Source: DATMQA01 sp035566895 | Lineage (GTDB): Bacteria; Verrucomicrobiota; Verrucomicrobiia; Limisphaerales; UBA8199 | NCBI GenBank assembly: GCA_035566895.1 | Contig: DATMQA010000166.1 | Span: 1 to 58,318, forward strand | Reading direction: 5' to 3' | Length of the DNA: 58,318 bases | Shown here: positions 40,329-48,403 of the stretch, in pieces | How positions within the stretch are numbered: the first letter of the stretch is position 1 | Layout: every line of letters begins with the position of its first letter | Notes under the pieces: model-generated | The model's database searches: none | What the model was told of the DNA's origin: nothing | The model's input: only the letters and a program-made list of their open reading frames with translations | Made by a program: the position numbers and the translations under genes

Positions 40329-42494
40329 TTAATAAGGCAAGGGAAATTTTGCAGTCAGTTCATGAACACGTTGCCGCACCTTGGCCAAGGTGTCAACGTT
40401 TTTAATATCCAGGAGGACTTCGCTAATCATGTCAGCGATGGCGGCCATTTCCGGTTCTTTCATGCCGCGGGTGGTGGCGGCGGGGGTGCCGAGGCGAATG
40501 CCGCTGGCCTGGAAGGGGGAACGGGTTTCGAAAGGAATCGTGTTTTTGTTGATCGTGATGCCGGCGCTATCCAGGGCGGCCTGGCATTCTTTGCCGGTCA
40601 GGCCGCGGGCGCCGACATCCACCAGCATCAAGTGGTTGTCAGTGCCACCGCTGACGAGGCGAAAGCCGTTGTGTTTCATGCCCTCGGCGAGGGCTTTGGC
40701 GTTAGTCAAAATTTGCTGCTGATAGGCACGGAACGAAGGCTGGAGGGCCTCCTGGAAACAGACGGCCTTGGCGGCAATAACGTGCATGAGCGGGCCGCCC
40801 TGGATGCCTGGAAAGGCCTGCGAATCGATCTCTTTGGCGTATTTTTCTTTGCAGAGGATCAGGCCGCCACGCGGGCCGCGCAGGGTTTTGTGAGTGGTGG
40901 TCGTCACGAAATCGGCGCAGGGCACCGGGCTGGGATGCAGGCCGGTGGCGACCAGGCCAGCGATATGGGCAATATCGGCCAGGAGCCAGGCGCCAACGTC
41001 GCCAGCGATTTTGCTCATCCGCTCAAAATCGATAATGCGGGGGTAGGCGCTGGCGCCGACGGTGATCATTTTGGGTCGATGCTGGCGGGCCAGGTACGCC
41101 AATTGATCGTAATCGATGCGCTCGTCCTCCTTGCGCACGCCGTAATGGACGATTTCGAAAAACTTCCCAGAGAAATTGGCTTTATTGCCGTGCGTGAGAT
41201 GGCCTCCGTGGGTCAAATCCATCGTGAGCATGCGGTCGCCGGGTTTGAGGAAGGCGAAATAGACGGCCATATTGGCGCCGCTGCCCGAATGGGGCTGGAC
41301 GTTGGCGTGCTCGGCGCCGAAGAGTTTTTTAGCGCGGTCGATGGCCAATTGCTCGACCAGGTCCACGTTCTCACAGCCGCCGTACCAGCGTTTTTTGGGG
41401 TAGCCCTCGGCGTATTTATTGGTCAGGACCGAGCCTTGGGCCTCCATGACCGCGGGGCTGGTGAAGTTCTCGCTGGCGATGAGTTCGATGTTTTCCTGCT
41501 GGCGCTGACGCTCGCGTTCGATCAAGCCGCCGATTTCAGGATCGACAGCCTGCAGGCGCCAATCAACGGGGACAATCCGGGTTTCCATTTTTAAGATGCG
41601 GCGTTCATGGCGGCCGCCTTCGAAGCGCGCGCTGATGAAGGCCTCGACGATTCGGGCGGCCTCTTCGGCCTGGGTTTTTTTGCCTGAGAGACAAAGGACA
41701 TTGGCATCGTTATGCTGGCGGGCCAGCACGGCGGCGCTTTCGTCGTCAACCAGAGCGGCGCGCACACCGGGAACTTTGTTGGCGGCCATGCTCATGCCAA
41801 TGCCGGTGGTGCAGATCAGAACGCCGAAAGCGGCCTGGCGACGGACGACGCTCTGGGCCACGGCGTGGGCGTAATCGGTATAGTCACTGGATTCTTTCGA
41901 GGTGGCGCCGAAATCGGCGACCGAGACGCCGCGTTTTTCGAAATAATGTTTCAGCGCTTCTTTGAGGTCGTAACCGCCATGGTCGGCCCCGAGGGCAAGG
42001 GTGGCGTGCTTGGAACCGGCCGCAACACCCGCCGCCCGGCCTTGATCAAGGAAACGCAACAGCGAAGCAATGCCTTGCTCGATTTGATCGCGGCAGTTGA
42101 GATAGACCTCATAGGAACCGCCGATGGGATCGCTGATATCCTTGTCGAACTGGTCCAGCGTTTCATCGAATTCGCGGAGCAGGAAAGTCTTCTCGGCGGC
42201 CTGAGGATAAAGCAGCATGACCGTATCGATATGGCTGTGGGTCATGCCGAAGATGTAATCCGCCTGCTGGACCAATTCCGGGGTGAGCAAGCGGCTTCGC
42301 TGAGCAGAGATGTCGATGCCCAATTCACTGACCGCCTGGATGGCATAGGAACTGGGGGGCTGACCCTCCATGGCGCCAAGGCCGGCCGACAGGACGCGGT
42401 ATTCGCCGCGGCCCTGCACGGCGTGGCGGAACAGGCCCTCGGCCATAGGACTGCGGCAAACATTCCCCGTGCAAACGAAAAGGACGGTCTTCAT
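40329..42494 (-). CDS. LMW phosphatase / RpiB / serine hydroxymethyltransferase triple fusion
   Basis: 721 residues in one uninterrupted frame from ATG 42494. Residues 1-150: low-molecular-weight protein phosphatase, P-loop VCTGNVCRSPMAEGL (CX5R) and acid loop DPIGGSYEVY. About 155-300: ribose-5-phosphate isomerase B, LALGADHGGYDLKEALK, CTTGIGMSMAANKV and its normal C-terminus FEGGRHERRILK. About 303-721: SHMT, IELIASENFTSPAVM, THGGHLTHG, the PLP lysine in TTTTHKTLRGPRGG. The SHMT part could start at its own ATG (41588), but no stop lies between. In Bacillus subtilis ywlE (phosphatase), ywlF (rpiB) and glyA are near neighbours in this order, so the fusion mirrors known gene order. Confidence 0.9.
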   Translation of the reverse strand: MKTVLFVCTGNVCRSPMAEGLFRHAVQGRGEYRVLSAGLGAMEGQPPSSYAIQAVSELGIDISAQRSRLLTPELVQQADYIFGMTHSHIDTVMLLYPQAAEKTFLLREFDETLDQFDKDISDPIGGSYEVYLNCRDQIEQGIASLLRFLDQGRAAGVAAGSKHATLALGADHGGYDLKEALKHYFEKRGVSVADFGATSKESSDYTDYAHAVAQSVVRRQAAFGVLICTTGIGMSMAANKVPGVRAALVDDESAAVLARQHNDANVLCLSGKKTQAEEAARIVEAFISARFEGGRHERRILKMETRIVPVDWRLQAVDPEIGGLIERERQRQQENIELIASENFTSPAVMEAQGSVLTNKYAEGYPKKRWYGGCENVDLVEQLAIDRAKKLFGAEHANVQPHSGSGANMAVYFAFLKPGDRMLTMDLTHGGHLTHGNKANFSGKFFEIVHYGVRKEDERIDYDQLAYLARQHRPKMITVGASAYPRIIDFERMSKIAGDVGAWLLADIAHIAGLVATGLHPSPVPCADFVTTTTHKTLRGPRGGLILCKEKYAKEIDSQAFPGIQGGPLMHVIAAKAVCFQEALQPSFRAYQQQILTNAKALAEGMKHNGFRLVSGGTDNHLMLVDVGARGLTGKECQAALDSAGITINKNTIPFETRSPFQASGIRLGTPAATTRGMKEPEMAAIADMISEVLLDIKNVDTLAKVRQRVHELTAKFPLPY

Positions 42495-42549
42495 CTCAGC
42501 GTTTAACCTTGGAAGTTGGGTCGGGAGCGCGCAATCGTCAACGGCGAAA

Positions 42550-43623
42550 TCAGGAACGCTGGCGGCGAACCACGGCGAGGCCCTTGAGAACATCCAACGC
42601 GCGGGCCAGAACCGGGTCCTGAATCAGCGGCTTGTCCAACTCGGCCTGGCGTCCGGCGGGCACTTCGGCCTCGGGCAAAAACCCGTCGCGGCGTTCGCGC
42701 ACCAATTCGGCCTCGTTCAGACGAGGCCGTCGATTGGTGCGGCTGTTGGCGCTGCCCTGGTTCGTAAGCGCAAGACCGGCCCCGGTCGAGAGATTGCTTC
42801 TGGAGATGTCTTTGAAAGCGTCGGCATAATAAACCCTTTCGTCCTGCGGAGTGACTTCGACGGTAATGTCGGGCTTAACCCCCTGGCTGGACAACGCCGA
42901 GCCGTCGCCCAACTGAATGGGGGCCGTGGCGATGCGGAGGCGCTGGCCGTTTTTAAGGGGATACTCCTGCGCAATCATGGCCTGGCCTGCCGTCTGGCTC
43001 CCCAGGAGCAGGCCAGCGGCGGTTTCACGCAGGACCGCCGCCAGGGCCTCGGCGCCACCGGCGGTTTCATGGTTGACCAGCACCGCCACCGGCATCCGAA
43101 TCGCGTCACTTTTCTGCTTGGAGCGCACGACGCCGTTGCCCCAGTCCAACAGCGGCCGCTCCTTGCTTAGGAACAAGTCGGCAGCGGCGGCGGCAGCGGG
43201 ATAATCGTTGCCGGTGGCATATCGCAAGTCCAGGATGACCCCGCCTAATTGGTTGGTCCCTGCGAGTTGGGCGCAGGTTTGGCGAATTTTTGCCGCCAGC
43301 CCGTCCTCAATACGCGTAAGCCGCAAATAAGCGATACCGTTTTCCAGGACAGTCGCTCGGCTGACCATCGGCCCTTCCTCCGGCGCTGGAGTGGCAATGT
43401 TGTTGGTGAGGAGGGAAACCCGGGGACTAAGCGCCGCGACCAGCGACTGGACGGCAGTGCGGTCCAGGTCGGCATCCTTGGCGCCGGCCAGGTGAGCGCG
43501 AATTAAATCAAAGACTTCTTTGAAATCTTCATCCTGACCCTGCGGTTCGGCGGCTAATCCTCCCGAACCGGCCCCTAAAACCAGCAATGCTGCTGCAAGT
43601 GAAAAAGTCCTTACTCGTATCAT
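42550..43623 (-). CDS. S41-family protease-like protein lacking catalytic Ser and Lys
   Basis: 357 residues with a signal peptide (AAALLVLGAGSGGLAAE). The tail-specific protease core is readable: ENGIAYLRLTRIEDGLAAKI, GGVILDLRYATGND, MPVAVLVNHETAGGAEALAA, LLLGSQTAGQAMIAQ and GVKPDITVEV. Aligned to the CtpA pattern TASASE...TFGKG, the catalytic Ser is Gly (TAGGAE) and the Lys 25 residues on is Gln (TAGQA). The PDZ domain usual before the core is not evident. It is thus probably a non-proteolytic periplasmic binding relative. It lies 55 bases upstream of the triple-fusion gene on the same strand. Confidence 0.8.
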   Translation of the reverse strand: MIRVRTFSLAAALLVLGAGSGGLAAEPQGQDEDFKEVFDLIRAHLAGAKDADLDRTAVQSLVAALSPRVSLLTNNIATPAPEEGPMVSRATVLENGIAYLRLTRIEDGLAAKIRQTCAQLAGTNQLGGVILDLRYATGNDYPAAAAAADLFLSKERPLLDWGNGVVRSKQKSDAIRMPVAVLVNHETAGGAEALAAVLRETAAGLLLGSQTAGQAMIAQEYPLKNGQRLRIATAPIQLGDGSALSSQGVKPDITVEVTPQDERVYYADAFKDISRSNLSTGAGLALTNQGSANSRTNRRPRLNEAELVRERRDGFLPEAEVPAGRQAELDKPLIQDPVLARALDVLKGLAVVRRQRS

Positions 43624-43729
43624 GTCCGCTTACCATGTGGGATAATGGGGTGAAAGTAAAGCCGAGGAAGTGAGCTGAACAAGGCCGGAGGGCTCAGTTG
43701 GTAGAAAGACCGGCCCCCGAAGCGAACGC

Positions 43730-44011
43730 TCAATAGACCTCATCGTGCGTGCCTGCCCCTTCCAGGAGGATGGCCTCGGACCCTTTGTAAGCCACGAACT
43801 GGAACACGAGCCGCAGGTTGTAGCCGGCGCTGCAGGCCCAGGAACCGGCCAATTGCCCTTTGAGCTTATGAGTTTTGAGCGCAGGATGGAACGCGTCCTC
43901 GGCGAGTAATTCGAGAGTTGCCTGCAAGTCCTTCGCACATCCAGGATCCTTGCCCACCAATCGCTTAGCAGAGCGCTCGAACGCCTTGGTTGGCAGGAGC
44001 AGGCGTTTCAA
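43730..44011 (-). CDS. RelE/YafQ-like toxin
   Basis: 93 residues of the small RelE-fold mRNA interferase family. Typical segments are LKTHKLKGQLAGSWACSAGY, NLRLVFQFV and the C-terminal EAILLEGAGTHDEVY, which ends with the conserved acidic-Val-Tyr. It would cleave mRNA on the ribosome when free of its antitoxin. The ATG overlaps the antitoxin stop by four bases. Unlike the pair at 29.2-29.8 kb, the frame is intact. Confidence 0.85.
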   Translation of the reverse strand: MKRLLLPTKAFERSAKRLVGKDPGCAKDLQATLELLAEDAFHPALKTHKLKGQLAGSWACSAGYNLRLVFQFVAYKGSEAILLEGAGTHDEVY

Positions 44012-44214
44012 CGGAGGATTCGTTTCAGGATTTGGTTAGCCACTGCGGGGCGGCACGTTCCCTCCTTGAATTCACGGCGGGCTTCTTTGACGGCGTTCAC
44101 CAAGTCAGCCCGGCGACGGTCTGACAGGCGGCGCTGCAAAATCGCGATCAGCGACTCTTGTTCTTCAGAGGAAAGCTCATCCGCAGAATCCAAAACTTGC
44201 CCGAAGCGCTTCAT
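44008..44214 (-). CDS. Antitoxin of the RelE/YafQ-like pair
   Basis: 68 residues, mostly helical: VLDSADELSSEEQESLIAIL and RLSDRRRADLVNAVKEARRE. It belongs to the small antitoxins that accompany this toxin type; the N-terminal half probably dimerises and the C-terminal part binds the toxin. It precedes and overlaps the toxin by four bases and probably represses its own operon, although no operator could be defined in the 45-base gap to purD. Confidence 0.75.
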   Translation of the reverse strand: MKRFGQVLDSADELSSEEQESLIAILQRRLSDRRRADLVNAVKEARREFKEGTCRPAVANQILKRILR

Positions 44215-44259
44215 GTGGAAAGTCTATGTAAGTGGGGACAGTCGCGCAAGCTGCGAATC

Positions 44260-45597
44260 TCACATAGGCACGCAGGAGTCGCGCCCGGGTCTGCAGAGTC
44301 GTTCTGGTTCGACCGCCTTTGACGCGATATCGCGCCGGAACTGGGCGCCATCAAATGTTATCCTTTCCACAGCTTGATAGGCGGCATCGCGAGCGGCTGC
44401 CAGGTCCTTGGCCCAGGCCGTAACCCCCAGCACCCGGCCACCCTTGGTCACGAATTGGTCTCCGGCGATGGCCGTGCCGGCATGAAAGACCTTCGTGTTC
44501 GGCAAACGGGCGGCTTCGGCCAATCCGCGAATTGGTTTGCCTTTGGCATAGTTGCCCGGATAACCGCCGGAGGCCATCACCACGCAGACGGCGGCTTGGG
44601 CGCTCCACTTAAGTCCGGTCTTGTCGAGAGCTCCATCGATGCTGGCATCCAGCAGCTCAACCAGGTCCGTTTCCAATCGCGGCAGATAAACCTGGGTTTC
44701 CGGGTCGCCAAAGCGGGCGTTGAACTCGAGCACCTTCGGGCCGGTTTTGGTGAGCATCAGGCCGGGGTACAGTATACCGTGGAAATCTATTCCCTCGCTC
44801 ACGCAGCCGCGCAGCCAGGGGTCAAGAATCCGGCGGCCGGTTTCCGCCAGCTCGGCATCATTGAGAAACGGGGTGGGCGAATACGTGCCCATTCCGCCGG
44901 TGTTGAGGCCCTGGTCGCCGTCCAGTGCGCGTTTGTGGTCCTGTGAGGTAGGGAAGAGGGCGGCCGTGCGGCCATCGCACAACGCGTGAAGGGAGATCTC
45001 GATCCCCTCCAACAATTCCTGGATGACAATGCTGGCGCCGGCAGCGCCAAAGGTCTTGCGCACCAGAATTTCATCGATGGCCTGGTGCGCGTCGGCCAGA
45101 GTGCGGCAAAGCAAGACACCTTTGCCAAGCGCAAGACCGTCGGCTTTCACCGCGCATTGCCCCTCGAGCGCCGCGGCGAATGCTTTGGCGGCGATGGGTT
45201 CAGTGAAGGTTGCCGAGCGAGCGGTGGGAATGCCATAGCGTTCCATGAATTGCTGAGCGAACACCTTCGAGGACTCGAACTGGGCTGCCTTGCGGTTGGG
45301 ACCCCATATCCGCAGGCCGTTTTGCTGAAACAGATCGACGATGCCCAACGCCAGGGGATTGTCCGGGCCTACCACGGTGAGGTCGGCCTTTTTTTCGCAG
45401 GAAAAGGCCAGCAGGTTCGGGAGGTCTTCCGCGCCAACGGGGACGCACTCGACCAGCGCGCTGGTCCTGGCCAATCGTTCCTGCGCGATGCCGGCATTGC
45501 CTGGGGCGCACCAAAGCTGCGTCACGTGCCGCGATTGGGCGAGTTTCCAGGCCAACGCGTGTTCGCGCCCGCCGGAACCGATAACCAGGAGCTTCAT
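44260..45597 (-). CDS. purD: Phosphoribosylamine-glycine ligase
   Basis: 445 residues, normal length. PurD joins 5-phosphoribosylamine with glycine using ATP (step 2 of purine synthesis). The N-terminal domain opens MKLLVIGSGGREHALAWKLA and has APGNAGIAQ; the ATP-grasp part shows VKADGLALGKGVLLC, LLEGIEISLHALCDG, DHKRALDGDQGLNTGGMGTY and FNARFGDPETQVYLPRLETD. The C-terminal domain includes VVMASGGYPGNYAKGKPI and ends slightly extended (RPGRDSCVPM). Divergent from the FKBP gene; purM lies 1 kb away on the same strand. Confidence 0.96.
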   Translation of the reverse strand: MKLLVIGSGGREHALAWKLAQSRHVTQLWCAPGNAGIAQERLARTSALVECVPVGAEDLPNLLAFSCEKKADLTVVGPDNPLALGIVDLFQQNGLRIWGPNRKAAQFESSKVFAQQFMERYGIPTARSATFTEPIAAKAFAAALEGQCAVKADGLALGKGVLLCRTLADAHQAIDEILVRKTFGAAGASIVIQELLEGIEISLHALCDGRTAALFPTSQDHKRALDGDQGLNTGGMGTYSPTPFLNDAELAETGRRILDPWLRGCVSEGIDFHGILYPGLMLTKTGPKVLEFNARFGDPETQVYLPRLETDLVELLDASIDGALDKTGLKWSAQAAVCVVMASGGYPGNYAKGKPIRGLAEAARLPNTKVFHAGTAIAGDQFVTKGGRVLGVTAWAKDLAAARDAAYQAVERITFDGAQFRRDIASKAVEPERLCRPGRDSCVPM

Positions 45598-45703
45598 CGA
45601 GGCGATTCAAGCAGGACTGACGGGGTGAGCAAAAGCAGAATTTGTATGATTCGTGCTGGACATTTTACGGGATTCGTGTAAATGGGACTGCGCATAAAAA
45701 ATA

Positions 45704-46591
45704 ATGAAGACTAGCAAGAATATGAGAATCGGATTTAAAATGGTTTTACTGGCCGGCACCGGTCTGGCGTTGTTGCAACTGCCTGCGCGAGCGGCAGATA
45801 CTCCTGCGTTCAAGGATGACAAAGAAAAGGCCAGCTACGCCATTGGCATGTATTTCGGCAACCAGATCAAGCGGAGCAACATGGAAGTAGATACCGACGT
45901 GATCGTCGGCGCAATGAAGGACATCCTGGCAGGCCGCGAGGGCAAGCTGAATGACCAGCAGGCGGGCGAGGCAATTCGGACCTACCAGGGGGAGGCGCAA
46001 AAGAGGCTCGCCGAAAAGAACAAGCAAGAAGGCGAAGCCTTTCTGGCGGGAAACAAAAAGAAACCCGGGGTAAAGATCCATTCGGTGGCGCTGTCCGACA
46101 CCAACTCGGTGGAAATGCAGTACAAGGTGATCACGGAAGGGACCGGTGAGATACCCAAGAACAGCGATATGGTCTCAGTCAACTATCGCGGCACGTTGAT
46201 CAACGGCAAAGAATTTGATAGCTCGGCCAAGCACGGCGGCCAACCGGCGAAGTTCCGCGTCACTGGCGTGATTCGCGGCTGGACCGAGGCGCTGCAAATG
46301 ATGAAAGTGGGCTCGAAGTGGGAACTGTACATCCCCTCAGCCCTGGCTTACCAGGACCGCGGCAGCATGGGTATCGAGCCGGGTTCCACGCTGATTTTCG
46401 AGGTGGAATTGATGGGCATCGAGGCGCCACAACCGGTGGCCGCCGCTCAACCGCTGACCAGCGACATTATCAAGGTACCGTCCGCCGAAGAGTTGAAGAA
46501 GGGCGCGAAAATCGAGGTGATTAAACCCGAAGAGGCAGCCCGGCTCGCGGCACAGGGAGCCACCAACGCATCGACGGCTGGCAAGAAGTAG
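45704..46591 (+). CDS. FKBP-type peptidyl-prolyl isomerase (Mip/FkpA-like)
   Basis: 295 residues, exported (signal peptide ending near LPARAADTP). The N-terminal dimerisation domain (KEKASYAIGMYFGNQIKRSN) and a long linker helix lead to an FKBP domain at about 135-235: VSVNYRGTLINGKEFDSS, VIRGWTEALQMMKVGSKWEL, YIPSALAYQDRGS and IEPGSTLIFEVELMGI. Active-site Tyr, Asp, Trp and the final Tyr are present. A Lys/Ala-rich tail of about 55 residues follows. Role: folding of periplasmic or outer-membrane proteins. Starts possible at ATG 45704 or 45722. Confidence 0.92.
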   Translation: MKTSKNMRIGFKMVLLAGTGLALLQLPARAADTPAFKDDKEKASYAIGMYFGNQIKRSNMEVDTDVIVGAMKDILAGREGKLNDQQAGEAIRTYQGEAQKRLAEKNKQEGEAFLAGNKKKPGVKIHSVALSDTNSVEMQYKVITEGTGEIPKNSDMVSVNYRGTLINGKEFDSSAKHGGQPAKFRVTGVIRGWTEALQMMKVGSKWELYIPSALAYQDRGSMGIEPGSTLIFEVELMGIEAPQPVAAAQPLTSDIIKVPSAEELKKGAKIEVIKPEEAARLAAQGATNASTAGKK

Positions 46592-46633
46592 GACGGGCAT
46601 GGGGCCCGTTGCCCGGGCCAGATAGAACGGATT

Positions 46634-46692
46634 GGCAGGAACCTTAATGGCAGACATAGTCCTGCCATTACGATTCCTGCCTTTCTTTTTAT
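46634..46692 (+). terminator. Rho-independent terminator after the FKBP gene
   Basis: GGCAGGAA (46634-46641) pairs with TTCCTGCC (46674-46681), and AATGGCAG (46646-46653) pairs with CTGCCATT (46662-46669), with a 4x4 internal loop and an 8-base apical loop. The stem is followed by TTTCTTTTTATTT. It sits between convergent FKBP and purM genes; the T-run makes it a terminator for the rightward transcript. Confidence 0.85.
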
Positions 46693-46693
46693 T

Positions 46694-47761
46694 TCAAACC
46701 ACTCTCGCTCGGCCGTGACCCCGAACCACTTCGCCGATTGACCACGCCCGCTGCTTTTGCGCAGTAATGAATCGCAAAATGGCAGCGGCTTTTTCCGCGT
46801 CCACGACCAGAACCATCCCAATGCCCATATTGAAGACCTGGTAAAGCTCCTCTTCGGGTACGCCGCCTCGGCTTCGGAGGAGTTGGAAGATAGGAAGCAT
46901 TTCCCAGGAGCCTTTGTGGATGAGAACATCACAGTTTCTCGGCAGCACCCGGGGGATATTATCAACGAAACCGCCGCCGGTGATGTGGGCCAGACCCTTG
47001 ATCGCGCAAGAACCCTGGCGCCCAGATGGTGCCCCTGAATTGAACTTTTTGAGCAGCTTCTGGATGAGTGGCCCGTAGCTCACATGGATCTTGAGCAAGG
47101 CGTCGCCCAGGGTCGTCCCGAGCTCGGGCAGGCGGCTGGCCGGTTTGAGCCGCATCCGGTCGAAAAGAATCTGGCGCGCCAGGGAGTAACCATTGGTATG
47201 AAGTCCGCTGGAGGCCAGGCCAATGACGGCGTCACCCGGGCGGATGCTTTTGCCAGTCAGCATCTTCTTTTTTTCCACGATTCCAACGATCGTGCCGCTG
47301 ACGTCGTATTCGCCAGCCTGATAGAAGCCCGGCATCTGGGCGGTTTCCCCACCAATTAGTGCGCAACGGTTTTCAGCGCAGGCTTTGGCAAACCCGCGGA
47401 TAATGTCGGTGAAAACGCGCGGCTCCAGCTTGCCCGTGCCGAGGTAATCGAGGAAAAAGAGCGGCTCGGCACCCAGCACCGCGATATCATTCACACAATG
47501 GTTGACCAGGTCCTGGCCGATGGTGTCGTGCCGGTCCAGCGCGAAGGCGAGCTTCAATTTTGTGCCGACGCCATCGACGCTGGAAACGAGCACGGGCTGG
47601 CGATACTTGCGAACGTCCAGGGCGAAGAGACCGCCGAAGCCGCCGACCTTGCCCAGGACTTCGGGCCGGTGGGTTGCCGCCAGGAGTTGGGGCAAGGTGG
47701 CTTTAACCTTGTTGCCCAGGTCGATGTCCACGCCCGCGCGGGCATAAGCTTTTTGTTTCAT
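46694..47761 (-). CDS. purM: Phosphoribosylformylglycinamidine cyclo-ligase
   Basis: 355 residues from ATG 47761 (MKQKAYARAGVDIDLGNKVK); an eight-residue upstream extension is not supported. PurM closes the imidazole ring to give AIR in purine synthesis. Motifs: SSVDGVGTKLKLAFAL, GQDLVNHCVNDIAVLGAEPL, FFLDYLGTGKL, ALIGGETAQMPGFY, GLASSGLHTNGYSLAR, HITGGGFVDNIPRVLP and FNMGIGMVLVV. An unusual Ser/Gly-rich insert (NSGAPSGRQGS) precedes the HITGGG motif. Confidence 0.96.
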   Translation of the reverse strand: MKQKAYARAGVDIDLGNKVKATLPQLLAATHRPEVLGKVGGFGGLFALDVRKYRQPVLVSSVDGVGTKLKLAFALDRHDTIGQDLVNHCVNDIAVLGAEPLFFLDYLGTGKLEPRVFTDIIRGFAKACAENRCALIGGETAQMPGFYQAGEYDVSGTIVGIVEKKKMLTGKSIRPGDAVIGLASSGLHTNGYSLARQILFDRMRLKPASRLPELGTTLGDALLKIHVSYGPLIQKLLKKFNSGAPSGRQGSCAIKGLAHITGGGFVDNIPRVLPRNCDVLIHKGSWEMLPIFQLLRSRGGVPEEELYQVFNMGIGMVLVVDAEKAAAILRFITAQKQRAWSIGEVVRGHGRARVV

Positions 47762-47842
47762 GGGCCGGGAGACTAGCGTGCGCAAGGAGGGAGTTCCAGT
47801 AATCAGTGAATCGATGTCAAAATTAACAGCGAAGACGGGGAG

Positions 47843-47884
47843 ACGCGAAGAAAAGGCCTTTGGCTTTCTCTTCGCGTTTTTCTT
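47843..47884 (+). terminator. Terminator-like hairpin
   Basis: ACGCGAAGA (47843-47851) pairs with TCTTCGCGT (47869-47877), extended by imperfect AAAGGCC/GGCTTTC pairing, and is followed by TTTTCTT. No rightward gene ends just before it, so it may stop antisense transcription or simply shield purM from its upstream neighbour. Confidence 0.4.
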
Positions 47885-47889
47885 GTGGG

Positions 47890-48321
47890 TCAGCCTTTTG
47901 GAAAGTTCAGAACGCGCCGGATACCGTCCCGGATTAGCAGTTCATTGAAGTTGATTAGTAGGCCGAGCGGCAATTTCAGGATTTTAAGATAGGTAATGAC
48001 CTGAGCCTTGTGAACCGGGATGACTTGCTCCACTGCTTTGATCTCGATCAAAAGCTTACCATCCATAACCACATCCGCCCTGAAACCAACCTCGACGAGT
48101 TTGCCCTTGTAGTTGAGGGGCACAGGGAGCTGGCGCTGGTACTTGATGCCCCGGAATTCCAACTCCTGCGCGAAACATGCCTCATACGCGCTCTCCAGCA
48201 ATCCGGGGCCGTACTCGGAGTGAACCGCAAATGCCGCATCCACGGCGATCGTCGCCATCTGCTCTATATCGGTGGGCACGATGATCTTCACCGGCTTCGT
48301 GTTCATTTGGTACATTTTCAT
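47890..48321 (-). CDS. GxxExxY-family protein (PDDEXK nuclease-like)
   Basis: 143 residues from ATG 48321. The family name motif is present as GPGLLESAYEACFAQELEF, followed by the restriction-nuclease-like core VGFRADVVMDGKLLIEIKAV (D-x12-ExK pattern) and the C-terminal YLKILKLPLGLLINFNELL. Function is not established; the fold suggests a nucleic-acid-cleaving or binding role. Such genes are scattered, often as single mobile-looking genes in varying contexts, as here between purM and the VTC pair. Confidence 0.8.
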   Translation of the reverse strand: MKMYQMNTKPVKIIVPTDIEQMATIAVDAAFAVHSEYGPGLLESAYEACFAQELEFRGIKYQRQLPVPLNYKGKLVEVGFRADVVMDGKLLIEIKAVEQVIPVHKAQVITYLKILKLPLGLLINFNELLIRDGIRRVLNFPKG

Positions 48322-48403
48322 GGTTCCTTTCTTTCTGTTCTTTTGTTCTGTCCGGTCTTCTTCCCGTCCTCCCGTCTTCCCTGTTAATTCTGAGACAGGC
48401 GGG

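Noticed and set aside
43624..43729. Possible tRNA in the gap before the S41-like gene
   Set aside because: GGCTCAGTTGGTAGA resembles a tRNA D-loop, but no cloverleaf, anticodon arm or T-loop follows.
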